Positions 27,189 through 36,350 are shown, counted from the stretch's first letter. The stretch is 64,000 bases of DNA from Bradyrhizobium sp. (GCF_022844465.1 NZ_JALHLP010000005.1:124001-188000), one strand, 5' to 3'. Made by a program: numbers and translations. Notes: generated by a model not told the origin, from the letters alone.

Positions 27189-28847
27189 ATGAGCACAGAA
27201 GAACTATCGCCGCGTGAGTCCATGGAATTTGACGTCGTGATCGTCGGCGCCGGGCCGGCAGGCCTGGCGGCGGCGATCCGGCTGAAGCAGATCAATGCTG
27301 ACCTGAACATCGTCGTGGTCGAAAAGGGCTCCGAGGTCGGCGCCCATATTCTCTCGGGCGCGGTGATCGATCCGGTCTCGCTCGACAGGTTGATCCCGGA
27401 CTGGCGCGAGGACGCCGATTGCCCGCTGAAGACCCAGGTCAAGGACGACCGTTTCTACTGGATGACGGCAGGCAGCGCGATCCGGCTGCCGAACTTCGCC
27501 ATGCCGCCGCTGATGGATAATCATCACTGCTATATCGGCTCGCTCGGCAATGTCTGCCGCTGGCTGGCGCCGAGGGCCGAGGCGCTCGGCGTCGAAATCT
27601 ACCCGGGATTCGCCGCGGTCGAAGTGCTCTACGACGACAATGGCGCGGTGCGTGGCATCGCGACTGGCGACATGGGCATCGCCAGGGACGGCAGCCACAA
27701 GGATTCCTATACCCGCGGCATGGAACTGCGCGGCAAGTACACCCTGTTCGCCGAAGGCGCGCGCGGCAGCCTGAGCAAGCAGCTGATCGCGAAATTCTCG
27801 CTCGACGCCGACAGCGAACCGCCGAAATTCGGCATCGGGCTGAAGGAAGTCTGGGAGATCGATCCGGCCAAGCACCAGAAGGGCCTGATCCAGCATTCGT
27901 TCGGCTGGCCCCTGAACAACTCAACCGGCGGCGGCTCGTTTCTCTATCACTACGACGACAACAAGGTGGCGGTCGGCTTTGTCGTGCATCTCAATTACGA
28001 CGATCCGTATTTGTCGCCGTTCGACGAATTCCAGCGATTCAAGACCCACCCCGCCATTCGTCCGCTGTTCGAAGGCGGCAAGCGGCTTGCCTATGGCGCG
28101 CGCGCCATCACCGAAGGCGGATATCAATCCGTGCCGCGCCTGAGCTTTCCGGGCGGCGCGCTGATCGGTTGCGCGGCGGGTTTTGTCAACGTGCCGCGCA
28201 TCAAGGGCGTCCACAACGCGATGGGCAGCGGCATGCTCGCGGCCGAATGTGTTGCTGCAGCCCTCGGGGCCGGCCGCGCCAACGATGAACTGGTCGACTA
28301 TGAGAACAACTGGCGGGATTCCGCCGTCGGCCGCGATCTGCACCGGGTTCGCAACGTCAAACCGCTGTGGTCGAAATTCGGAACCATCATCGGCGTGGCG
28401 CTCGGCGGGTTCGACATGTGGTGCAACACCCTGGGTTTCTCGCTGTTCGGAACCCAGTCGCACGCCAAGCCCGATCGCAAAACGCTGGATCCTGCGCGCG
28501 AGCATGCACCGATCGCCTACCCGAAACCGGACGGAAAACTCACCTTCGACAAGCTGTCCTCGGTGTTCGTGTCGAATACCAACCATGAAGAGGACCAGCC
28601 GGTTCATCTGAAGGTCGCGGACATGAACCTGCAGAAGACGTCAGAGCACGACGTCTATGCCGGTCCTTCGAACCGTTATTGTCCGGCCGGCGTCTACGAA
28701 TGGGTCGAGGAGGCTTCGGGACCGCGGTTCCAGATCAACGCCCAGAACTGCGTCCATTGCAAAACCTGTGACGTCAAGGACCCCAACGGCAATATCACCT
28801 GGGTTCCGCCGGAAGGCGGCGGTGGTCCGAACTACCAGGCCATGTAA
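27189..28847 (+). CDS. Electron transfer flavoprotein-ubiquinone oxidoreductase
   Basis: 552 residues. The FAD fold VVIVGAGPAGLAAAIRLKQI is at the N-terminus, and a quinone-domain region such as GGYQSVPRLSFPGGALIGCA lies near residue 320. Near the C-terminus are a cysteine in RYCPAGVYEW and the Fe-S motif NCVHCKTCDVKDPNGNITWV, which together supply four cluster ligands. The protein sits on the membrane and passes electrons from ETF (fatty-acid and amino-acid oxidation) to ubiquinone. Length and motifs match bacterial ETF-QO; the related FixC is shorter and lacks this full layout. The ETF subunits are not in the window. Confidence 0.96.
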   Translation: MSTEELSPRESMEFDVVIVGAGPAGLAAAIRLKQINADLNIVVVEKGSEVGAHILSGAVIDPVSLDRLIPDWREDADCPLKTQVKDDRFYWMTAGSAIRLPNFAMPPLMDNHHCYIGSLGNVCRWLAPRAEALGVEIYPGFAAVEVLYDDNGAVRGIATGDMGIARDGSHKDSYTRGMELRGKYTLFAEGARGSLSKQLIAKFSLDADSEPPKFGIGLKEVWEIDPAKHQKGLIQHSFGWPLNNSTGGGSFLYHYDDNKVAVGFVVHLNYDDPYLSPFDEFQRFKTHPAIRPLFEGGKRLAYGARAITEGGYQSVPRLSFPGGALIGCAAGFVNVPRIKGVHNAMGSGMLAAECVAAALGAGRANDELVDYENNWRDSAVGRDLHRVRNVKPLWSKFGTIIGVALGGFDMWCNTLGFSLFGTQSHAKPDRKTLDPAREHAPIAYPKPDGKLTFDKLSSVFVSNTNHEEDQPVHLKVADMNLQKTSEHDVYAGPSNRYCPAGVYEWVEEASGPRFQINAQNCVHCKTCDVKDPNGNITWVPPEGGGGPNYQAM

Positions 28848-29135
28848 GCGATCGATCTGACCACGATTGCGTGAAAACCGGCGGTGTATTATCACCGGCG
28901 GCCACGATACCGCCACAGAGAAAGCGTTTCCGGGCTAGGTGGGGAAAATTGGCGACCTAAGGGTCTAATCGACCAATCGATTCGCGAGCCCGTATCCTTG
29001 CGGTTGAAGGCCAAAAGCGGCATTGTCGCCCACCGAGATGCCGCCGCTTGGGTCTGCATTCGAGAACGAATCGCGAAGACAGTCGCGAGAACGATCGTAA
29101 AACTTGCCCTACATCCTGGAGCTAGGCGAACCGTG

Positions 29136-30917
29136 ATGCTTTCCACTCGTTTTACCCGTTGGACGATCGCCGCAACCACTCTCGCCGCACTGGCCGCGCC
29201 CGGCGCGGTCTTGGCCCAGGCGACCGAAGCTGCGGCCGAAAGCGTCACGCAGTTCCCGAGCAAGACCGACCTGAAATCGCTGACCACGGCGGGCAGCTAT
29301 CTGGCCGCGCGCCACGCCAGCGTGGAGCGCGATGCCTCGTCGGCGGCGGCATTCTATCGCTCTGCGCTTCGCACCGACCCCAAGAACAACGAGCTGCTCG
29401 ACCGCGCCTTTATCTCGTCGCTGGCGGACGGCGACATTGACGAGGCCGTCAAGCTCGCCGACCGCATCCTGACCATGGACAAGTCCAACCGGGTTGCCCG
29501 CCTGGTGGTCGGCGTGCGCGACCTCAAGCAGAAGAAGTACGCGGCCGCGCAGATCAATATCAACCAGTCGATCCGCGGACCGATTACCGACCTGGTGGCG
29601 ACGCTGCTGTCGGGTTGGGCGAGTTACGGCGCCGGCGATGCCAAGGCGGCCGTCACCCATATCGACAAGCTGACCGGGCCTGAATGGTATCCGATCTTCA
29701 AGGATCTCCACGCCGGCATGATCCTGGAGATCTCGGGCAAGGAAAAGGACGCCGGCACGCGCTTTGAGCGCGCCTACAAGCTCGACGATTCCATGCTGCG
29801 GGTTTCCGACGCCTATGCGCGCTGGTTGTCGCGCAACAAGGACGGCGCGGCGGCCGCGGGCATCTATGAGGCCTTCGACAAGAAGCTGCCGCGGCATCCC
29901 CTGGTGCAGGAGGGTCTGCGCGAGACCAGGGCCGGCAAGAAGCTGTCGCCACTGGCCGAATCGGCGCAGGCTGGCGCGGCCGAAGCGTTGTACGGCATCG
30001 GCGCGACGCTTACCCGCCGCGGCGGCGAGGATCTGGCGCTGGTCTATCTGCAGCTATCGCTGTACCTGCAACCCAATTATCCGCTGGCGCTGCTTTCGCT
30101 CGCCGACCTCTATGAGTCCGTGAAGAAGCCGCGGATGGCGATCAAGGTCTATGAGCGCATGCCGGCGAGTTCGCCCCTCAGGCGCAATGCGCAGATCCAG
30201 CTTGCCACCAATCTCGACGCCGCCGAGCGCAGCGAGGAGGCGATCAAGATCCTGAAGGGCGTCACCGCCGAAGCGCCGAAGGATATCGAAGCCATCATGG
30301 CGCTCGGCAACATCGAGCGCGGCCGCAAGAAGTTCAACGATTGCGCTGCGACCTATTCGCAGGCGATCGATGCGATGGGCTCGATGACCGACAAGAACAC
30401 CTGGGTCACCTACTACTATCGCGGCATTTGCCTGGAACGCTCCAAGCAGTGGAGCAAGGCCGAGGTCGACATGCGCAAGGCGCTCGAGTTGCAGCCCGAG
30501 CAGCCGCATGTCCTGAACTATCTCGGCTATTCCTGGATTGACCAGGGTATCAACCTCGACGAAGGCATGAAGATGATCAAGCGTGCCGTCGAACAGCGAC
30601 CCGATGACGGCTACATCGTGGATTCCCTGGGCTGGGCCTATTACCGTATCGGCAATTTTGAGGACGCGGTGAAGCATCTCGAGCGCGCCATCGATCTCAA
30701 GCCCGAGGATCCCACCATCAACGACCATCTTGGCGACGCCTATTGGCGCGTCGGTCGGACGCTGGAAGCCAAATTCCAGTGGGCCCACGCCCGCGATCTC
30801 AAACCCGAGCCGGAAGAGCTGCCGAAGATCGAGGCCAAGCTTGCAAACGGCCTTCCGGAAGACACTTCTTCGGCGGCGTCTGCCGACAAGAAGAAGGAAG
30901 ACGGCAAGGGCGGTTGA
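29136..30917 (+). CDS. Exported tetratricopeptide-repeat protein
   Basis: 593 residues from ATG 29136 (a GTG is one codon upstream). A signal peptide (about 1-28, FTRWTIAATTLAALAAPGAV, ending LAQA) is followed by many 34-residue TPR helical pairs. The clearest are AEVDMRKALELQPEQPHVLN and DAVKHLERAIDLKPEDPTIN near residues 450-545. It is likely a periplasmic or lipoprotein-like scaffold of the LapB/YfgC-partner kind, but the partner is unknown. The 288-bp region before it holds no feature I recognise. ispE follows after 28 bp and is probably on the same transcript. Confidence 0.9.
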   Translation: MLSTRFTRWTIAATTLAALAAPGAVLAQATEAAAESVTQFPSKTDLKSLTTAGSYLAARHASVERDASSAAAFYRSALRTDPKNNELLDRAFISSLADGDIDEAVKLADRILTMDKSNRVARLVVGVRDLKQKKYAAAQININQSIRGPITDLVATLLSGWASYGAGDAKAAVTHIDKLTGPEWYPIFKDLHAGMILEISGKEKDAGTRFERAYKLDDSMLRVSDAYARWLSRNKDGAAAAGIYEAFDKKLPRHPLVQEGLRETRAGKKLSPLAESAQAGAAEALYGIGATLTRRGGEDLALVYLQLSLYLQPNYPLALLSLADLYESVKKPRMAIKVYERMPASSPLRRNAQIQLATNLDAAERSEEAIKILKGVTAEAPKDIEAIMALGNIERGRKKFNDCAATYSQAIDAMGSMTDKNTWVTYYYRGICLERSKQWSKAEVDMRKALELQPEQPHVLNYLGYSWIDQGINLDEGMKMIKRAVEQRPDDGYIVDSLGWAYYRIGNFEDAVKHLERAIDLKPEDPTINDHLGDAYWRVGRTLEAKFQWAHARDLKPEPEELPKIEAKLANGLPEDTSSAASADKKKEDGKGG

Positions 30918-30945
30918 CGGAGGAAGTCTTGGGGGCTGTTCGGCG

Positions 30946-31830
30946 ATGCCGGCACTGAGCAATGAGGGGCGGGCCAAGGTCAACCTGACCTTGCGGGTAT
31001 ATGGCCGTCGTTCGGACGGTTATCATGATCTTGAGAGCGTGGTGGCGTTCGCCGACTGCGCCGACCGCCTGACGCTGACGCCAGGTCCCGGTCTTGAGCT
31101 GAAGATGGCCGGACCGCTGGCGCAAGCTTGTGGCGAAGCCGCGGACAATCTCGTACTGAAGGCCGCGCGCTTGCTGGCCGAGCGAGTGCCCGGCTTGCAG
31201 GCCGGCAGTTTCAACCTCGAAAAGGTATTGCCGGTCGCAGCCGGGATCGGTGGCGGTTCGGCCGACGCCGCCGCCGCGCTGCGATTGCTGGCGCAGTTGA
31301 ACGGGCTGGCGCTCGACGATCCCCGCGTGATCGAGGTCGCGCAGCTGACCGGCGCCGACGTGCCGGTCTGCGTCAATTCGCAAGCCTGCGTCATGACCGG
31401 CGTCGGCGACACGCTGCTTCCGCTTAGACTGCCGAAAATGCCCTGCGTGATGGTGAACCCGCGCGTCCCCGTCGCGACCCGCGACGTGTTCAATGCGCTG
31501 GGCCTGCGTAACGGACAGCTGCTGGTCGGCGCCGCCGACGTGCTGTTGCAGGACCGTTGGCCCGACGAAGCAGCCTCGCTGGAAGACTGGGTTGAGGCGC
31601 TGGCTGCCAGCAGCAATGATCTGGAAGCCCCGGCGATGCGCATCGAGCCCGCGATTGGCGACGTGGTATCGGCACTAAGCGCTACCAACGGGGCCTGGCT
31701 GGCGCGGATGTCGGGATCAGGCGCAACCTGCTTTGCGATCTATGAGAACACCGCCGACGCCAAGCGCGCCGCGGACCAGATCCGGCGCGACCGCCCCGGA
31801 TGGTGGGTGCATGCGGGGGTGCTGAGCTGA
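30946..31830 (+). CDS. ispE: 4-diphosphocytidyl-2-C-methyl-D-erythritol kinase
   Basis: 294 residues from ATG 30946. AKVNLTLRVYGRRSDGYHDL is the conserved IspE opening. The GHMP-kinase ATP loop PVAAGIGGGSADAAAALRLL is near residue 100, and the GHMP C-terminal motif ARMSGSGATCFAIYE is near residue 252. IspE phosphorylates CDP-methylerythritol in the non-mevalonate isoprenoid pathway. A polyprenyl diphosphate synthase that uses the pathway's products is encoded about 800 bp downstream on the other strand. Confidence 0.96.
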   Translation: MPALSNEGRAKVNLTLRVYGRRSDGYHDLESVVAFADCADRLTLTPGPGLELKMAGPLAQACGEAADNLVLKAARLLAERVPGLQAGSFNLEKVLPVAAGIGGGSADAAAALRLLAQLNGLALDDPRVIEVAQLTGADVPVCVNSQACVMTGVGDTLLPLRLPKMPCVMVNPRVPVATRDVFNALGLRNGQLLVGAADVLLQDRWPDEAASLEDWVEALAASSNDLEAPAMRIEPAIGDVVSALSATNGAWLARMSGSGATCFAIYENTADAKRAADQIRRDRPGWWVHAGVLS

Positions 31831-31840
31831 AATTCTCTTA

Positions 31841-31927
31841 GTAGGATGGGTGGAGCGCAGCGATACCCATCGACTGACTCACAATTCGCATGACGTGATG
31901 GGTTTCGCTGCGCTCTACCCATCCTAC
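31841..31927. repeat. Palindromic repeat family B, copy 1
   Basis: GTAGGATGGGTGGAGCGCAG at the left and CGCTGCGCTCTACCCATCCTAC at the right form the inverted ends. The TAG stop codon of the frameshifted lysE (31924-31926) lies inside the right arm, so the repeat contributes the end of that gene. The second copy is at 32570-32655. Confidence 0.85.
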
Positions 31928-32552
31928 GAGTTGGGCCGGCGCGCCAGCGCCAGCGACACCCCGAGCCCGGCGATGAACAGCCCCGATCCCTGTCGCAGGC
32001 GTTGAAACAGCTGTGGCCGGCGCACCAGTCCCGAATGCGCGCTCGATGCCACCAACACCACTATGAAATCGACCAGCGTATTGAGCGCGACCGAGACCAG
32101 CCCCAGCGCCATGAACTGGAGGGCAGGGTAACTGCCGGCTGGATCAAGGAACTGCGGAATGAAGGCCAGAAAGAAGGCTGCCGTCTTGGGATTGAGCGCT
32201 TCGACGAGCACGCCATCCAGAAAGGCCGGCTTTGAGCCGATCGGAGCGATCTGGTCCGGCAGCAACTGGCGGGCCTCGCGAAACGTCCTGATGGCAAGCC
32301 AGATCAAATAGATTGCGCCCGCAAATTTCAGTGCGGTGAAGAGTTCGGCGCTCGCAAGAATGATCGCCGAGACGCCAACCCCGCCTGCAATCACGTGGAC
32401 CAGCCCGCCCAGCGCGGTCCCGAACGTCGACGCAATGCCGGCTCGCTTGCCGCCGGTCAGCGTTCTCGTGGCGACATAGAAATCCCGGGGCCGGGGGCCG
32501 CGGCGATGACAAGCGCGGCAAGCAGAAACAGCAAAAGATTTGTGTCGTTCAT
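31924..32552 (-). pseudogene. LysE-family transporter, disrupted by one-base deletion
   Basis: Read from ATG 32552 the frame gives MNDTNLLLFLLAALVIAAAP then GPGIS and reaches a stop. If one A is added (plus strand) to the AGAAAT run near 32478-32483, the frame continues with GGKRAGIASTFGTALGGLVH into IAGGVGVSAIILASAELFTA and the rest of a LysE/RhtB amino-acid exporter of about 209 residues with six hydrophobic segments. The intact gene would be normal in length for the family. It is flanked on both sides by copies of one palindromic repeat (family B). A sequencing error cannot be excluded from one read of the sequence. Confidence 0.8.
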
Positions 32553-32569
32553 TGATACAGCGGGGTTTC

Positions 32570-32655
32570 GTAGGATGGGTAGAGCGCAGCGAAACCCATC
32601 AACTTTCGCCAATCGTGATGAAGCGATGGGTTTCGCTGCGCTCTACCCATCCTAC
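32570..32655. repeat. Palindromic repeat family B, copy 2
   Basis: GTAGGATGGGTAGAGCGCAG is at the left and GCTGCGCTCTACCCATCCTAC at the right, with GCGAAACCCATC and GATGGGTTTCGC as inner arms. It lies 17 bp upstream of the frameshifted lysE start and next to the polyprenyl synthase stop. Confidence 0.85.
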
Positions 32656-32663
32656 ACGCCCGC

Positions 32664-33713
32664 TTAATGCGATCGCGCCAGGCAGAACGCCACGACCTGC
32701 TCGAGCGCGGTCTTCATCGGCGAGGCCGGAAACAGCGCCAGCGCGTCGACAGCCATCGCGCCGTAGTGATGGGCGCGGCTGATTGTGTCCTCGAGCGTGC
32801 GGTGCTTGGTCATCAGGCCGATGGCGTGATCGAGATCGCCGTCGCTGATCTCGCCGCGCTCCAATGCCTTGATCCAGAACGCGCGCTCGCTTTCATTGCC
32901 GCGGCGGAATGCCAGCACCACCGGCAGCGTGATCTTGCCCTCGCGGAAATCGTCGCCGATGTTCTTGCCGAGCTTGGCGGCCTTGCCGCCGTAATCGAGC
33001 ACGTCGTCGACGAGCTGGAACGCGATGCCGAGATTCATGCCGACCGAACGGCAAGCGGTCTGCTCGGCCTTCGGCCGGTTGGCGATTACCGGTCCGACCT
33101 CGCAGGCGGCGGCGAACAATTCGGCGGTCTTGCCCCGGATCACTGCGAGATATTCGTCCTCGGTGGTCGCGGTGTTCTTGGCGGCCGCGAGCTGCATGAC
33201 CTCGCCTTCGGCGATGGTGGCTGCGGCCGAGGAAAGAATGTCGAGGGCGCGCAGCGAGCCGACCTCGACCATCATGCGAAAGGCCTGGCCGAGCAGGAAA
33301 TCGCCGACCAGCACGCTGGCCTCGTTGCCCCACAGCATCCGCGCCGAAAGCTTGCCGCGCCGCAGTTCGCTTTCATCGACCACGTCGTCATGCAGCAGCG
33401 TGGCGGTATGCATGAATTCGACGGAGGCGGCGAGCTTGATATGGCCGTCGCCGGAATAGCCGGCCAGCCCGGCCATCGCCAGGGTGAGCATCGGGCGGAG
33501 GCGCTTGCCGCCGGACGAAATCAGGTGGTTGGCGACCTCGGGAATCATCGTGACTTCGGAGCCGGTCCGCGACAGGATCGTGGCGTTGACCCGGTCCATG
33601 TCGGCGGCGACAAGCCCGACCAGCGCATCGATCGACGCGGTTGACGGGCTTTCAAAGGGTACAATAACCGCCACGCGGGTCTCCAATTTTGGCCGATTGG
33701 CACTATCCTTCAT
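32664..33713 (-). CDS. Polyprenyl diphosphate synthase (long-chain, quinone side chain)
   Basis: 349 residues. GGKRLRPMLTLAMAGLAG and the first aspartate-rich motif LLHDDVVDESELRRG (about residue 105) bind the allylic diphosphate. The second motif QLVDDVLDYGG (about 230) completes the trans-prenyltransferase site. Small residues before the first DDxxD (ATL) are typical of long-chain (C40-C50) enzymes such as octaprenyl or decaprenyl synthase. The product probably becomes the side chain of ubiquinone, Q10 in this bacterial group. The exact chain length is not readable here. Confidence 0.94.
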   Translation of the reverse strand: MKDSANRPKLETRVAVIVPFESPSTASIDALVGLVAADMDRVNATILSRTGSEVTMIPEVANHLISSGGKRLRPMLTLAMAGLAGYSGDGHIKLAASVEFMHTATLLHDDVVDESELRRGKLSARMLWGNEASVLVGDFLLGQAFRMMVEVGSLRALDILSSAAATIAEGEVMQLAAAKNTATTEDEYLAVIRGKTAELFAAACEVGPVIANRPKAEQTACRSVGMNLGIAFQLVDDVLDYGGKAAKLGKNIGDDFREGKITLPVVLAFRRGNESERAFWIKALERGEISDGDLDHAIGLMTKHRTLEDTISRAHHYGAMAVDALALFPASPMKTALEQVVAFCLARSH

Positions 33714-33803
33714 CTACAATAGAAAGTGCAGGCTTTGGCGGCAAGGGTGGGTAGCGCTTGACAGGACCTATCGCTTTCACAACCCTGCGACAGGGAGCGT
33801 AAA

Positions 33804-34031
33804 TTGCGGGAATTGGTTCGGACCAACGATATCGTGCTGGTTTCCGCGGTCGGCGCGCTGCTCGACGGCGCCAATATTCATCATCTGGTGCTGGACCAGA
33901 ACATGAGCGTCATCGAGGGATCGCTTGGCGTCCTGCCGCGCCGTATCCTGGTCCATGAGGACGACAACCTCGAAGCCCGCCAGTTGCTGACCGATGCTGG
34001 GCTCGCCCACGAATTGCGGGCCGATGACTGA
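33804..34031 (+). CDS. DUF2007 domain protein
   Basis: 75 residues with a TTG start at 33804, supported by GGGAG at 33793-33797 and a start immediately before the conserved strand. MRELVRTNDIVLVSAVGALL, HHLVLDQNMSVIEGSLGVLP and ARQLLTDAGL form the small alpha+beta DUF2007 (putative signal transducer) domain. Its last eight bases overlap the start of the downstream methyltransferase, implying translational coupling. The function is unknown. Confidence 0.85.
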   Translation: MRELVRTNDIVLVSAVGALLDGANIHHLVLDQNMSVIEGSLGVLPRRILVHEDDNLEARQLLTDAGLAHELRADD

Positions 34032-34791
34032 TCCCGCCGACGACCTTACCGAGGATGCGTTTCTCGGTGGGCAATTGCGCCTGCGCCAGCTGAGATCGGG
34101 TCACCGCGCCGGCCACGACGCGATGCTGCTTGCGGCCGCGACATCTGCCGGTTCAGGGGATCGCGTGGCCGATCTCGGCGCCGGCGTCGGGGCCGCCGGC
34201 CTGGCGGTCGCAAGGCGCGTCGCCGGCATCGATCTGGTGCTGGTCGAGATCGATCCCGCACTGGCGGCCCTGGCGCGCGCAAACGCCGCGGCCAACGCGA
34301 TCGCGGCGGAGGTCGTCGTGCTCGATGTCGAGGCTGGCGCGGCCGCCTTCGCGGCTGCCGGGCTCGTTCCCGACAGTTTCGATGCGGTCTTGATGAATCC
34401 GCCCTTCAACGATCCCGCGCGGCATCGGATATCGCCCGACAGCGCACGTAGCGTTGCGCATGTGGCGACCGCGACGACGCTGTCGGGTTGGGTGCATGCG
34501 GCGCGTCGCCTGCTCAAGCCCAGGGCCGTGCTGACGGCGATCTGGCGCGCCGACGGCATCGCCGACGTGCTGACGGCGCTCGATCACGGTTTCGGGAGCC
34601 TTGAGATACTGCCCGTTCACGGCGACGCGAGGGCGCCAGCGAACCGCATCCTGCTTCGCGCCATCAAGGGCGGTCGCGGGCCAACGCAAATCCATGCCGG
34701 CCTGATGCTCAATAATGAGGCGGGCATGCCCAACAAAGGCGTGCAGGATATTCTCGCGGGAAAGGCAAGCTTGCCGCTGGCCAGAGCGTGA
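34024..34791 (+). CDS. TrmN6/YfiC-like tRNA adenine-N6 methyltransferase
   Basis: 255 residues from ATG 34024; ATGACTGA overlaps the DUF2007 stop. LTEDAFLGGQLRLRQLRSGH is the usual N-terminal start of the family. The SAM-binding ADLGAGVGAAGLAVARRV is near residue 48, and the catalytic NPPF in AVLMNPPFND is near residue 125. The NPPF motif marks adenine-N6 or guanine-N2 methylases. The E. coli relative TrmN6 methylates A37 of tRNA-Val. The precise target is inferred. It is coupled to DUF2007, an arrangement I associate with alphaproteobacteria. Confidence 0.88.
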   Translation: MTDPADDLTEDAFLGGQLRLRQLRSGHRAGHDAMLLAAATSAGSGDRVADLGAGVGAAGLAVARRVAGIDLVLVEIDPALAALARANAAANAIAAEVVVLDVEAGAAAFAAAGLVPDSFDAVLMNPPFNDPARHRISPDSARSVAHVATATTLSGWVHAARRLLKPRAVLTAIWRADGIADVLTALDHGFGSLEILPVHGDARAPANRILLRAIKGGRGPTQIHAGLMLNNEAGMPNKGVQDILAGKASLPLARA

Positions 34792-34809
34792 GCGAGCGCC
34801 ATAACGCGG

Positions 34810-34908
34810 CTACTGCGGGATTGTTTCCGATTGCCGTTTTGGCGTCGAGGTGAAGTGAATCGCGGTCAAAAGACTGCCGATGAGCATTACCAGCAGATAG
34901 ATTTTCAT
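34810..34908 (-). CDS. Small membrane peptide (32 residues), hypothetical
   Basis: A short frame on the minus strand starts at ATG 34908 with a strong GGGAGAGAG ribosome-binding site six bases upstream. It encodes a hydrophobic N-terminus (KIYLLVMLIGSLLTAIHF) and a polar tail (STPKRQSETIPQ), so one membrane-spanning helix is likely. It lies in the 229-bp gap between the TrmN6-like and S49 peptidase genes. I do not recognise it. Confidence 0.5.
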   Translation of the reverse strand: MKIYLLVMLIGSLLTAIHFTSTPKRQSETIPQ

Positions 34909-35020
34909 GCACTCTCTCCCGATCATCGCGGCCGCGACAGCCAAGTCCCGCTCCGGTCCTTGCGCTCCGGCCCTTGCAATGACATCGAGGTGATAAAGAA
35001 GGGTTAACCAAGGTATCGGC

Positions 35021-35932
35021 ATGAATGAGCAAGTGAGCGAGCGCGCGGGGCTCGCGGGCGTCATCGACAGGCTGAAAAAATGGATGCCGGCGCGGTTCCG
35101 GCGTGGGGCGGCCGTGGTGCCGGTGGTGCGGTTATCCGGCGTGATCGGCGCGGTGACGCCGTTGCGGCCGGGTCTGACGCTGGCCGGGATCGCCAGGACG
35201 CTGGAGCGCGCCTTTGCCACCAGGCATGCCAGGGCCGTGGCGCTGGTGATCAATTCGCCCGGCGGCTCGCCGGTGCAGTCGCGCCAGATCTATCTGCGGA
35301 TCAGGCAGCTCGCCGCGGAAAAGAAATTGCCGGTGCTGGTGTTCGTCGAGGACGTCGCGGCTTCGGGCGGCTACATGCTCGCCTGCGCGGGTGACGAGAT
35401 TTTCTGCGATCCGTCATCGATCCTGGGTTCGATCGGCGTGGTCGGCGGCAGTTTCGGTTTTCAGGAACTGATCCGGAAAATCGGCGTCGAGCGGCGGCTT
35501 TATACGGCGGGCGAGCACAAGGCGATGCTCGATCCGTTCCTGCCCGAAAACCCCGATGACGTCGCGCGCGTCAAGGCGCTGCAGCGCGAAATCCACGCCA
35601 TCTTCATCGCGCTGGTCAGGCAAAGCCGCGGCGCGCGCCTCAAGGGCGCCGACGGCGTGCTGTTCACGGGCGAATATTGGGCAGGCGAAACCTCGGTTTC
35701 GCTGGGGCTGGCGGACGGGATCGGTGATCTCCGTTCGACCTTGCGTCAACGCTTTGGCGAAGAGGTGCGCACGCCCGTGATTGCGCCCGCGAGCGGCATG
35801 TTGGCCGGGCTGCTCGGCCGCAAGTCGCCGGGGGCGGGTTCGCTGGCCGCCCTGGATGGTATCGCGGGATGGCCGGACGAACTGATTTCCGCGCTGGAAA
35901 CCCGGGCGATCTGGGCCAAATTCGGGTTCTAG
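35021..35932 (+). CDS. S49-family (SppA/SohB-like) serine peptidase
   Basis: 303 residues. VVRLSGVIGAVTPLRP, then LVINSPGGSPVQSRQIY, EDVAASGGYMLACAGDEIF and SILGSIGVVGGSFGF form the S49 core. The catalytic serine is S115 (ASGGY) and the general-base lysine is K167 (GEHKAML). There is no clear signal peptide or transmembrane helix, which differs from E. coli SppA and resembles SohB-type short forms, although SohB has an N-terminal anchor. It would cut signal-peptide or membrane-protein remnants. A single TTAACC (35004-35009), a possible CtrA half-site, lies just upstream of its ATG. Confidence 0.92.
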   Translation: MNEQVSERAGLAGVIDRLKKWMPARFRRGAAVVPVVRLSGVIGAVTPLRPGLTLAGIARTLERAFATRHARAVALVINSPGGSPVQSRQIYLRIRQLAAEKKLPVLVFVEDVAASGGYMLACAGDEIFCDPSSILGSIGVVGGSFGFQELIRKIGVERRLYTAGEHKAMLDPFLPENPDDVARVKALQREIHAIFIALVRQSRGARLKGADGVLFTGEYWAGETSVSLGLADGIGDLRSTLRQRFGEEVRTPVIAPASGMLAGLLGRKSPGAGSLAALDGIAGWPDELISALETRAIWAKFGF

Positions 35933-36046
35933 GGGCCAACTTCAGTTAATCGGGCCGCGCCTGGTCCCAAAAGCGGAATTGCGGCGCAGGCCGGCTTGGG
36001 CGACAATACCAGTTGGGACGGCTACGTGAACGACAAGGATCGACCG

Positions 36047-36238
36047 ATGCCACCGCTGATCGCATTCGCAGGCACCTTGGGCGGGCTCGCTGTGTTCCGC
36101 TGGGCCTACAAAACTGCTGTCCGCGTCAACCGGGAACTGGAAGAGGCGCGCAGGGAACGCGTGGCCGAGGCCGCCCGCGCGAGCGAGATTCCAACCCTGA
36201 GGCGCGACCCCGTCACTGGCGCGTATCGGCCGGGTTGA
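36047..36238 (+). CDS. Small membrane protein, hypothetical
   Basis: 63 residues from ATG 36047, with AGGA at 36036-36039 and a 7-base spacing. A GTG at 36026 is in frame but has poorer support. One hydrophobic segment at the N-terminus (PLIAFAGTLGGLAVFRWAY) is followed by a basic helix rich in Arg and Glu (VNRELEEARRERVAEAARAS) and a tail with RRDPVTGAYRPG. It looks like a tail- or head-anchored membrane peptide, and the RRDP-GAYRP tail looks conserved. I do not recognise the family. Confidence 0.7.
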   Translation: MPPLIAFAGTLGGLAVFRWAYKTAVRVNRELEEARRERVAEAARASEIPTLRRDPVTGAYRPG

Positions 36239-36248
36239 ACCTTCCAGT

Positions 36249-36350
36249 CCTCATCCAGAGGCGGGCGCCAGCCCGCGTCCCGAAGGATGCCGCAAGATCG
36301 GGGCCTCGTGTTCGAGACGCGTGGCGGCGCCGCGCTCCTCACCATGAGGA
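36249..36350. repeat. Palindromic repeat family D, copy 2
   Basis: It starts CCTCATCCAGAGGCGGGCGC and ends CGCGCTCCTCACCATGAGG, with GTCCCGAAGGATGC and GTGTTCGAGACGCG inside. These segments are shared with the copy at 14537-14635. It lies in the leader region of glyQ. Confidence 0.8.

Noticed and set aside
31924..32394. A 156-residue frame as a complete LysE protein
   Set aside because: It lacks the conserved N-terminal helix and starts inside the family domain. The missing part is encoded upstream in another frame, so it is the 3' part of a frameshifted gene.
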